Assembly (NCBI RefSeq): GCF_047496725.1
Contig: NC_132974.1
Span: 7,492,001 to 7,556,000 of the forward strand
Source: Anoplolepis gracilipes
Taxonomy: Eukaryota; Arthropoda; Insecta; Hymenoptera; Formicidae
Direction: 5' to 3'
DNA length: 64,000 nucleotides
Positions within the stretch are counted from its first letter, which is position 1. Each line of letters starts with the position of its first letter. A program made the translations under genes and the position numbers. The notes beneath the pieces are model-generated. The model did not search any database, was not told where the DNA came from, and saw only the letters and a program-made list of their open reading frames with translations. Below, in pieces: positions 40,101 to 53,348 of this stretch.

Positions 40101-43100
40101 AAACTTTTATTACAGTAACATCAGTATGTAATGTGATGTATTTTTATCATGTTTCTTTTTTATTATAGTATAACTTCTTTAATATAAATTTTTATTTAAA
40201 GCAGTTGAAAATGAAAATAGGATAAAAGTGTAATAGATAAAATATTTTTCATATATAAATAGTGACATATTTGAAATGATTTATTCCAATTCTACGCCTT
40301 CATGTTTTTCACACTTCACATATCATTCTTACAATATAACAGATCATATCAATAGAATATATTCTTTGAAGAACACATTTCCGTTTCAAGCACGTTCAAT
40401 GATAGTGAATGCGTCACTTTGCAAATGTAAAATTCTAGTCACGTCTACAAGGATACATTGCATACCATGGAATATGCCAAATCACTCACATAAAGCAATT
40501 TTGAAAAAATAAACATAAAAAATGTATGTAAAGTAACATTTTATTTCAAAAATAAAATATATAGGAGGCTTATACAAGCAATAGGATAGATTCATTTATC
40601 AATAAAGTGGTATTTATTTTGTCAAAATTTATATATACGCATACGCGTTTCAACATTTACTGATCTCTTCTCTTCAATTATATTAAAAAGTAAAGGTTTT
40701 TTTCGTATTTGTATACATTTAATTTTACACTCTTTAATTCAACAATGTCGATAAACAACGGAGACTAAATTTATACATGATCAATTTTATTAAATTCGCT
40801 AATTATGTTGTATGAGGTACAGTTTTCAAATCATTGACTGCAACATATGTATCCATTGAGTAATTTCTGGCAATGAACAATAATAATGAGAATATTGTCA
40901 CAAGAGACAAACGTATATTTTATGCACAAAATAAAATAGGAACTTCCTTCTACTACATAAATAACGAATTTAAAGAAATTGATCATGTATAGATTTAATC
41001 TCTGTTATTAGTCAACATTGAAGAATATAAAATCAAATGTGTACAGATGCGAAAAATTTTACTTTTTAATATGTCTAAAAAAACCAGTTAAATGTTAAAA
41101 CGTGTATCTGTACATTTTGACAAAATAAATCACTTCACTAATCAATCAATCTACCCTTATGCCACTGCTCATACAGGCTTTTAGATTTTATTTTTAACAA
41201 AACGTGCGTGCAGGCAAACTATATTAAGATTATTTTTAACATTTTATTTATTTTGAATTTATTTCTTTGGTATATTGATTGTATATTTTTTATTTTTTAT
41301 TTTTAATTTACTTCATGTAAATGAAAGATTACCTATATACATATATATATATAGATAAACAATTTTTGATACTAAATTTTAATATTAATAAATTTTCTTA
41401 CAGCAAAAAATACAACTTTCTTGAGCACTATAAGAAAATAAAAAAATGTATTTTGCATTTAATCATAAAATTATTTTAATATATTGTCTTATTCTCAGAA
41501 CCTTACTCTTTGCACAAAAGCATGTCAGATCGAAACTTCTTATTTTATTATTGTAATATATTTTTCTTTAATAAACGTGTTTCGTGGAAAAAAAGCTCAT
41601 AATCTGACTCGCAAGATACATTTATGTAATTTTATATATAATTTCAAAGCTATACTTGTATTGTATGTTAGAAATCGAGAAAAAATATTCAAGAAAATGT
41701 GCTTAATGAAAAATATCTTTTACTTTACGATATAAAAATGTAGCTTTTAAATATGTTATCAAAATGTTGACTTTTTAGTTTACAATGGTCCTTTTCTCCA
41801 GCAATTTAATAATTACAATGCCTTAGTTCGTGACTTGTACGTATCTCGCCATATAATATTATTCGCATCGATATTTTTATAAGTATTTTTAGACTTGCTA
41901 AGATTTGATTTTTATAAGCCGTTTCATGTAAATTTATGCATTGTACACTCTTTTATATATTTGTACATATTACATTAAATGTTTATAATACGTCACATTA
42001 TAAGCTAATAAGTTAAATATTATTTAAATAAAGATAACGTTAATAAGAAAAAGTAACAACTTTAAAAGATAGAGAAAAAAGAGAGTTTTTAATAATAATA
42101 AAAAAATATTTCTTATTTTTTTAAAGTTGAATGTGTTCTAAAATTAAAACAATGTTTTAAGTTTTTTATCATTCTAAGTAAACAGAAAAACCAATTAAAT
42201 AGAAAAACCAATTATTTTCTTGGTTATAAATTTTTCTTCTTGCTTCTATTTATATTTGCAGTTTATAGTGATTATTTTATAAAAATTTTAGAAAAATTTC
42301 TTAAAAATTTTGCTTTTAAGAATATAATTTTCAAATAGAAAAACCGTGTAACCGAAACACATAACTATTTTAAAAATCTTCTTATCCTAAGCATATTATA
42401 TTTGCTTCACTGTGTATTCTAAAGCTGATCCTATCCTTTAAAGCTGACCGCATGCTTCGAAAGCCGTTCGCACATTTTTAGTCTCAGTTACAATTTTTTC
42501 TATAATAAATAGCTTTTTATGAATTTTAACGAGTTAAAAAGCTTTTGTAATAGAAAATAAATTATGCAAGCATTATATTGCAAACTACGCTAAATCTCAA
42601 TTAAGACCCGCGTATTATTATATGTTCTTATGTTAGTGCAAAATAAACAGTGATATTTTTAAGTTATATTTTATAAAAATTACATAATACTTGATGTATT
42701 TATTATTATTAAATTTTATTAAATTTTTTTTTGTAGTAAATAAGACTACAAAAAATAAATATTCTTTAGCAATTTCAAAATTTACTTTACATAGCTACAT
42801 TCAATATTTCATTTGAATAGCTTTCACATTCACATTATTTCCTTTTTTGTATTTATCTCGCTAAACGTTCTTCTCAATTTTATTACCCTACTATAAAAGA
42901 ATATAAAAAAACTTTCAATCTTTAGTGATTGATATTCAAAAATGCAGAAAGCATATGTACTTTAATAATAGATTATACATTTTTGAAAGGGTTTCTTTAT
43001 TGCTCCTGAATAATACATATTGTTACGTTAACCGCTATTCATATTTATTTCGATTTGCTTAGGGAAACTAATGTATAGTCAATTGCAGATATTCTCATGG

Positions 43101-43237
43101 AACAACCAGAATTTCGTGTTATCTCTTATGGCCTGACGGAGATTATTTACATAGTAAGACAGAATATTGGTAAGTAGTAAGTTCTATTCTATTAATTTTT
43201 TATGTCAAACGTATCAAATCTTGGAGTAATGGAACTT

Positions 43238-43283
<46 letters not shown>

Positions 43284-43928
43284 TGTCGCTTGCGTATATA
43301 AAAGAAATTGGAACTTTTAAACATTCTACGATAGGAAAAAAGCGCACATACAATCGCGTGCAGAAAGAAATTCCTGTAAACTATGTTCGCAACCGCGATT
43401 CATTACAAATGCAAAAGAGATTGAATCAATGATTATCTTAAGAAGGTGGGATGGGAGATCAGTATATGTCTGCTACCAACATATCACTGGGGAATGATAA
43501 GAGTTCGACCTAATTAGAGCGGTTGCATCTGATCCATTGTTTACGTTAATTGGAAGATATTGCGTTATTAATCATTAGAGAATTAAGCTTTACTGCTTAC
43601 TAACTCACTTTTAGCCAGAAAGAGATCTAAAAATGACAAAATATTATTAATTAACACAAATAAGCACATGGATGAAAAAATTTTATTATTTTACAATTTG
43701 TTTCTCCTAATTTAAGAATTTAATAGAATTATACTTTATAGTTTAATAACATAGGTTACACAATTTAAAAAAGTTACTATAAAAAAAAAGAAATTTCATT
43801 AAATTAAATTTCTAGAATAAAATCGCTCTTAAGTATAAAGTTTAGAAGAGTGAATACAATACAAATGCTATCCATGCAATATATAATAATATAAAAATTT
43901 AAATTTTTTTCTGAATGTAAATTTAAAC

Positions 43929-44004
<76 letters not shown>

Positions 44005-45302
44005 GGAATTAAAGATTGAAAGAATTAAGCTATTTTTAAGATAAACATCATTGATACCTTTGTTTTGTTTTTGAAATTAACAATAAGTAAAATCGATTTA
44101 AAGTCTACGTTATATCTGGCAAAAAGAGAAAAGCTGAAAGAAAAAATAAACTGATATAGAGTATAAAAAATCAATACTGAATATGATTCCGGCTTTTCTT
44201 GTCAGTGTAAATAATATAAGATCAATTTCAAAAATAAAATAAATTCAGATTTTTTTTTTCACAAAAGAAAATATTAAGTATTATTAGAAATATTGCATAA
44301 AAAAACAAAAAATATTCAATATAGGAAAAATATATGACTGCATAATCTATATAATCTATTTATATCTAAATATAAATATAGATTTATTTTTTATTTATTA
44401 CTTATTTATCATTTGCATACTTATAGCTTCTTTTCTCTCAATAAGTTTACAAAATTTTGATTAAAAAATTTAATGATTAAGTTTTCAAATTTTCAAAATT
44501 AAAAAGTTACAAAGAACAATGATTATACTCAAATGTTTTATTAAAAAATGTTAATTTTTAATTATACATTGTTATGAATTTTAATTTTACCTTATTCAGA
44601 GAAATAGCTCACATCCATCATCTGAGCAAAACTATATAGATATATGTATCTCCAAAGTTTTCATTTATTGGATAGCTTGTAAACTTAAAGCCGTTAGTGC
44701 AATATACACACTATTCTCTTACGAAGAACATAGTTGAACTTTACGTTAGAGAATACTACTGTTTCTTACATATCTACGAAATGTTTCCAAGTTAAGTTTA
44801 TTTAGCAACAATTCCGCTGGATGTAACATATAATAGGTTAATTTAAAACACTTTAGCAGGAAGTGGCAGAGTTCTATACATGTCAACATGATATCCAAGT
44901 TCTGTGCACAGTTTCTATCTATGTCAAGTCCCAAATAATCCTACAGAATCTCTTGTGTGCAATTTAAATAATCAAACAATCATGATTTTCGCGTATACTC
45001 TCGGGATTGAAATTTTAATCGAAAGTGTTTACAAGCATAAAGTCGAAATTATACTGTCACATTACAATTGTTGAAATATTTCGAGCAAATAATAAAACTA
45101 ATGATTAAAGTAAAAAATTCGATTTTTTTGTATAATTAATATGTTTATCTGTGAATCATAGAATATTTTGCACAATAAATTTGCAATAAATTTTGCACTG
45201 TAATTTGCAAATAATAAATTGAAATTAAATCTGCAAAATAAATTTTATATTTTTATATTTTCTATTATCCCATTTTATATATAACTTTCTTTTTTCTATC
45301 TT

Positions 45303-45351
<49 letters not shown>

Positions 45352-48300
45352 ATAAATAATTTAATTGTTTAAAATAATTAAATTGATTTTTTGTGCATAA
45401 ATTCTGAATTATCATGGCAATAACTGAATTAATCACGACGTTTTAATTTTCCATCTAAATTTTTTGTATATATTTTTAAATATATAATACATATTAATCT
45501 AGAAGATTATTTCATATTACTGCTACGTTGCACTTAATCATATCTCAAGTAACAAAAACAGATTTCCTGCATTTTTCTTGAATAGTCTGCGTTGCTAGCC
45601 ACATGTATCTTATAAAATGAGTTACGGTTTTAATAAAATTTGATATAATAACAGTGTGGATTCGTTATGATTATACATAAATTATTTATTCTACAGCTAT
45701 AATCTTCTATTCCTCACTGTAACGTACCTGGTTCCTATGACAGTGATGGCTATCTGTTACGCGTGCATGGGACGAAAATTATGGGGTTCAAAATCTATCG
45801 GCGAACTTACACATTATCAAAAAGAGTCAATGAAATCTAAACGTAAGGTATGGTATTGATTCTTCTCATATTACTATTTAAGCATATATATATATATATA
45901 TATATATAACATTATAACATTCCAGTTGATGTAAACAATGTGGAAAATGTATCGAAATGTGTTGACTATCATCCTGTGAAATTTAAACATAAATATTTTC
46001 TTGCATATTGCATTCTGATAGTTTTCTGCTTTCAAAAAAAATTTGAAACAACAAGAGATACGTCAAAAAGTTTGGGAAATAATCACAAATAAAATATAAA
46101 ACAAAAATTAAATAAATATGGAAAATTTTCGCGTTTAAAGTACTGATAATTTCTAAATGTACTTTTATAAACTAGGTCACCATCGCATTACTGCTATGAG
46201 ACAGTTTACAATTTTATTTACGTAAATTTGCATACAAATCAAAAGTTTTTACAATTATTGTGTTATGTTTTTCCATTTAAAAATGTATATTTTTTATTAT
46301 ATAAATCAATTATTCTCTTCTGTAGTTTATATTAAACTTTAAATTGTCATTGACAATATCAAATTAATAACTTACAAACGCAAGACGAGTGTTGAAGCTG
46401 TAAACTTTAGGACAATGGGTTTCTATTAAGCTATCCTTAATACCATTGCTCAACGGTGCATATTACAATGGACATGTTGAATATAAGTTTCAGAATTAGA
46501 TGCAACTATAAGTGATTGTTACAAACATTGTCTTCTTACAATCGCAAAAATGTAACGGCAAAATGTAGCAGCAAAAATATTTGCCGAACTTTATTTGAAA
46601 CTCGATAATAATGTATCCAATATGTATATAACAAGAAAGGAATGACCTAATCAATAAATTTCGTGTCTCTTATAAAGAGTAAAATATAATTTTAAAAATT
46701 TTAAATATTTTTAAAAATATTGTTAATTTATAAAAAAATGTATTAAAAGATTCTTTTAATATTATTTTGAATGTTGCAGGTTGTAAAAATGTTTATTATT
46801 GTGGTGACAATATTTGCAGTCTGCTGGTTGCCGTACCAAGGATTCTTTATTTTTGTATATCATTATCGTCATTTCGCAGAAAACAGTTATATACAACACG
46901 TATATTTAGGTTTCTATTGGCTCGCCATGTCCAACTCTATGGTCAACCCCATTATATATTATTGGATGAATAACAGGTATTATATTGTTTTTTATAATAT
47001 AAACAATATTCAACAATTTTGAAAAAAATCCAATAATCTTTTTTTTTAAAAGAAAAAATTTTACACGTACATTAATTTTACATTTATTTTATAGAACACA
47101 TTAAAATATATCTGATATTGTTTTGAAATAGAATTAATGATAAAATAAATATAATATGATAATTAGACTTTATGTAAGTTTAATATAAATATTTGATTAC
47201 ATGTATATAATATTTCTGTAACACAACTAAATGGAATAAACTTGAAAATGTAGAAACAATTTATTATCTTAAAAGCATAATTTGACAAAAATATTAAGAT
47301 TAATATCACCAAGAATAAGTTTGCAATAGATTGACACGACCAAAATAAGATTAACAGCACAACGTATAAAATAAAGGTATATATTGGAAGATACGGATTA
47401 AATTGATTGAATCCAAGTCTTATATCTTATAGTACATAAGAGGATTTACGTAAATCCTAGTAACATCAAATCAAACATAATACTTTGAAAAATTAGACGA
47501 TTCTTAGAAGTACATAAAGCAGTTTACGACAATTTAAAGGGATGAAAGCAAAACTCAGGATTAACGCGTTGCCAAAAATATAATTTCTCATCTTGAAACT
47601 TTCGAGAATCGGCAACTTCTGCATAAAATTGTATGATTCCACTCATTCCATTTCAATATAATTAGTATTGCTTTGAAGTAAGTATAAATTATACATTAAT
47701 CAGTTTTCTAAAAAAATATATTTAATAATAATCACACTTTTCTAAAAGTAGTAAGAAGTTAAAAAATCTTTCATAAAAATATAATTATCTCTATATTAGA
47801 GACGATTAATACGATTATATAAGCTTAATAACATTTTTGAACATTATGAGTCGTTCGGCGGTTTCATGACCGCATCATTTTAATTAACAACGCGAATAAC
47901 ATTGATCCTTCGGTTAACCACAGAGCTTCCATTTACATTCTAATTATACATTTCCTTACATTCGCCTTTATAAATTTAGAATAGAATTTATTTTATCAGT
48001 GATTCATCCGTTAAACTTCTTCACTTTGAAAACTGATCGCGTTTGATCTGACAAACGTAATATGATCATCAGCTTCTCTTTTGTTACGCTTCGAAGAAAT
48101 CTTGTTATTAAATCTTCCTATATTATTTACACTCTTAGACGATTCTATTAGTATCGAAACTTCCAGCAATCTTCTGCAAGTTAATTGTCCGATATTTGTT
48201 CGTATTATATCCGATTTGATCAAATGTAATTGTGAACATTCAAAAGAGAAATGAGTAAAAAAAATAATTTTTATAATTTATTTTCTCTGTATTATTTTTC

Positions 48301-51300
48301 GAAAAAAAGATATATACTGCTTGAGCGAAGTCTGAGTACATTCTGTGTTTAAAAAAAATTGAGCTATTTTCAAACCGCTGTAACTCGGCGAAAATCATCA
48401 TTGACAAAAAATTATGAAAGCATTTTGAAGCTTGAAATTTTTGTAAAACTATCGACAGAACGTTAAGGTTGAAACTTCAATATTCAAAGTGATTTTTTTA
48501 ATTTTTTGCCTACGATAATTTTTCGCCTTGCAGCGATGTAATAACCTAATTTATTTTTAAATACAGGATGTACTTAGACTTTTGTCAAACACAATATATA
48601 ATGTAAAATATAATTAAAAGCATTTTAGTATGATAACATACAGTAATAAAAAACAGAAAGAGTCTGTATATACATTTGTTAATGGGATTATTAAGAAAAC
48701 GTAAAATTTATAAACATGTTATTAAAAAATATTTTTTAGCAAAATTGAAAACAATTTTTATAAGAAATAAAAAGATTAATTAGCAGTATCGCAACATTTT
48801 TACTAAAAATCTCATTTAGCACAATTAAATTTATACTAAATTTATATTAAAAAATAAAGTTTAATTAAAATTTTAAAGTTTTGTTATTTTTAGAAATAAT
48901 AACTAAATTATTATATTAATGATAGATTTATCTTAACAATTTTGAATCATGTTCTATTAAATTGTGCGCAAAAATTCATTACAATTTTGAATCTCACTAT
49001 TTCATGTTGCAACGATAAATTGATGAAATTTGTAGTTGAAACCTTCTATGAAAGCACTGTAATATTTGCATTCTCTCCACCATTGTCTATTCAACAACTA
49101 CTGCATACTCACAATAAAGTGTGTGAATTCAATTATCATTTTATTAAAATAATATCACGCTATAACAATCACAACAATCACAACTGGATATCATTGGTGT
49201 TGGCGTCATAAAATATTTACATGATAAAATGCGGTAACTACATGTTTTTTGATCTTTTATTGTTCTATTGCGGTTAATTCAATTATTTACAATCTCTCTG
49301 TCAGATTTTATATAATAAACGTACAAATTTATAAACGTTCTAGATAACAATATGTTTGATAAAGTAGTATTTAAAAATTGAAAGACAAAGAAATAAAATG
49401 TGCTTATTTACCAAAGAGAGCGTACGCTAATTATCTACAATATTTTTAGATATAAATTCATTTTTTCATTAATAGACTTTATATATGTTATATTTTATAT
49501 TTAATAAAAAAATTTTAATTTTTTTTTAAATTAATAATATGTATGTGTTGTAATAACATCTTTTTTACACAGCAAATAATTAATCTAGTAAAACTCAAAT
49601 GAGAAATTAATTATAATAATTATATAAAATTTATATAATATTTATATAAATAACAGCAAAATTATAACAATATGCGTATAATACAGTTTTATAAGATAAA
49701 TTTATTCTATTCTTAATTAATTTTACATAATAAAAAATATAATTAATAATTTAATATAACAAACATAATAAATATAAAAATATATTTTCGTATTTTTGAC
49801 GTTTACTTTATCTAGATATCATATAATATGAATATATATGTGTATATAATATATATGTGTATAAGTTTTTGCAAAAATTTATTACTGCTAATTTTGTAAT
49901 ATTTACTCAATCGAAAATAAAGCTTTAATTTCATGCTTTTCGAATAATAAGGACATTAAATGATTAACATACGTACCATGTAACAGTTTTATATGAATAT
50001 GATAGCTTTTTAGATATGATCTTTGATCATATTTTTTATTTGAATTATACAATAAAGATGTATTTGCATATTCATAATATTCGCTTATTTTAGAAAATAA
50101 AGAAGCGGAATTTTAGATAGATACATGATACATATATAAATTTTACATATATATAATCTCTATAGAGATTCGGAATCATGTCTATATTTTATTTATAGGA
50201 GAAATATAGAAAATTTTTTTATATATTTCTCTGAGAAGTATTACAAATAACCTATGGTCAGCATTAAAGTAAGAAGATTCATAAAGATTGTTTATTAGGA
50301 TTGTTTGTACTTGTGAGAATCACACAATGTGTTCTACATCAATCAATATGTTTTACAACTTATTACAACCCTATAATATAATATAAAATATATATGTTTT
50401 ACAAATCTATATATTTTACATTATATTATCTATACATTATATCACAATAATTCAAATTATAAAAATTATTTATAATCAAGAAAAAACATTAAGAAACTGA
50501 TTTTAAAGCTAACGTTGAGAATTTAAACTTGTATGCATATGTCTGTAATACATCTCAATATACATTTATAAAAAAATATTAATATTTACTATAAATAGGA
50601 TATTAGTAATATAAAAGTATTTAACAAAATAATATATTTATATAAATATATATTTATTTATTAAAAATAGGAAACAAACATAAAAAATATAAAATTATGT
50701 TACAGATAAATGCATGTATTATATGTATGTATAATACTCATTGTCAGCTAAAGTTTTAGTCGGTAACCTTTACTTACAGATATGTAATATAAATATAAAA
50801 GTAATAAATTATTATAATAGTTTGAACTAATTAAGGAACATAATCTGCTTAATTGTATTTTAGTCATATGCATATAATAACATGTAACCAAATTATTTTA
50901 TATAAACAAACCTTTGAGTTTAATGAATTGCAATTTAATTAATTAGATAAGCAGAGGATTAATTATACATATATTCCTGCAGCCACATGAGTTATAGAAT
51001 GTAATAATTGTTTCAGGTTTCGAGTTTACTTTGATCTAGTAATCTGCAAATGTTGCTGCGTAATGGATCGGGCAAATGTGCAGCGTCGTGAAACGCAAGA
51101 ATTGACAGGATTTCAACGCTCAGAATTGGTACCATGCAATTCAGGTAATTACCTATCATTTCAATTTGATTGTAAATGACGTTCGATCGATTTTCTTTTC
51201 GTTTTATATTCTCCATTTAAGAATATGCATAATATAAGGGCGGCCGGATAATAAAGGTATAAGCATTGTAATTATACGTGTGATCTGTATGGACAACTTC

Positions 51301-53308
51301 AAAGTTGCGGACATATATTTTGTTACATGGGAGAGAGAACTATATAATACAGAACTATATATATGTAATAAACAGCAGAACAGCACATCTTTCAAATTCA
51401 AAGATTGCTCCACCGGGCATTTCATTTTGTTTGCCAAACTCTGATCAGTGGATGGGAGATAACAACGTTTGCACGGCTACTAGTCTTCTTCCTCAATAAC
51501 AATACATGCCCATGAATAGCCTAGTACAGATCACATACACGTGTAATCAACGCTTATATCTTATTCTATCGGACCGTTTACGGTATGTTTGGAGATTCGA
51601 TGTAGACTATGTTCGAAATTCACTGCCAGTACTGGAAATCTAAAGTTCACATTGTGTAATTAGATTTTCAGTATCGGTAGTAAATTTTGGAACGTAATTA
51701 TAGTTTATCCTGCTGCTTCGAACAAAATACAATCATAATTTTATAATATACACATGAAAGGAAAAGACACTTTTGCGATATTATTTTAAAAACTTTATCC
51801 AAAACTTTTATATTTGCGCTTACTTTTCCTTTCAATAAAATATATATTATTTCACATTTTTTTATCCCTTTTATGTTACATCTGTTCCATAGAAAAATGT
51901 TAAAGCTAAATTATTCCATTGTCAATGCTGTATTGCTACTAACGAATCGAAGTGACAGTGTCAAATCGCAGAATCATATCGTTTGAAGCGTTAGACAGGC
52001 AGTATCGACGCATCCAATATCTCGTTCAAAGGATCGGATATTGTGATGCAGATATTGCACAGTTGTGAATCGATGAATTTTATTTTCAAAGATAGGATGA
52101 TTTTATACACGAAAAAAATAGACAGTTTTCATTTTGCACTTCTTATATGTAAGTTCTTTACTAGACAGCACCGTCGACATGAATTTATCAATGCTCACGA
52201 AACTTGATATGTAAAATGGTTAAGATATCAAAACGATATCTTTTATCCATGTTCACTCGCCTTTGAAGATATGACACTTTAAAGCCAAAAGGACATTTTT
52301 TTTTATTTTTGTATAATCTTTAAAGTATAATGGAAAAAGCAATGTATATCTGTGTTGTAAAATAAAATAATTAAAATGTTTTAACAGCCTTTGAAAACAT
52401 ATAATTATATAACTTTCTTTTTAATTTTAATTACACAATTTGATAGCAATAAAATAGTGTTTAATTTATAAGTTAGATATCATTTTTTAACTATAATAAA
52501 CTCATAAATCATACACCACAAAGCAATACATTTTGTGGCTTTAAAATTCGATGTCGCGTATTTCAATAACAATTAAGAGATCTCATTTATTTCAAGAGCA
52601 AATAAAATATATCATGTTTGCACACATACATACATATATTCTAAGTCATCATAAATATTAAGTTATAAAATTAATAAATTTGTCAGTACAAATAAAATAT
52701 ATAAATAATAATAAATGTTTATGGATTTATGTTTTATGTTTAGAAGTTATCTTTTATGCTTTTTTTATGCTTTAAAAATATCTTTATATTTTTTTAATAT
52801 ATATTAAATTATATATATATATATATATGTATATATTTTTTTTAAATCAGATCAAAAACGCATTTACTATAATTTATTCATATGAATCCCTTTTCATCCT
52901 TATACGTAAAGTATTCTCATTGTATAGCATAGATTCTTTTTTATATAACATACCTGCGTTTAAGTATTTCATATATTTTATTTAACATACAATACGCCAA
53001 GTATACATTGAAAAATGTTATTGTAAGGTAATATTTTTATATTAACTATTTTCAAAATAACATTCTCTACAATATCTCTAGTTCAAACAGATATTTAATT
53101 TAGCATCGTTCTTACAAAATCCTTTTTGCATAGATTATACAAAGCACTCAACAATATATTCAGCTATTGAAAGAAACGTATCAATTTAGTTTCATAATGC
53201 AATCTCCAAATATCTCATTTGTATTGATATAAATTTATATAAAAACATTATATAAACAAATATATAATATATTTTTTAAATATATAATATATAATATATA
53301 ATTAAATG

Positions 53309-53348
<40 letters not shown>

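Larger units (their letters stand above)
40081..43088. other. TkR86C: Intron 3
   Basis: Contains the right arm of the exon 3 inverted repeat and foldback element D. The rest is AT-rich with no coding signal. The open frame at 40276-40512 is partly the inverted-repeat arm read through. Confidence 0.7.
43170..45696. other. TkR86C: Intron 4
   Basis: AT-rich, with an AT microsatellite (43236-43273), a slightly GC-richer non-coding patch (43440-43560), a long (AG)n tract and, further down, a (CT)n tract. No coding signal. Confidence 0.7.

Noticed and set aside
46767..46973. Open frame overlapping exon 6 in another frame
   Set aside because: It lacks the receptor motifs; the frame giving CWLPY and NPIIY is the coding one.
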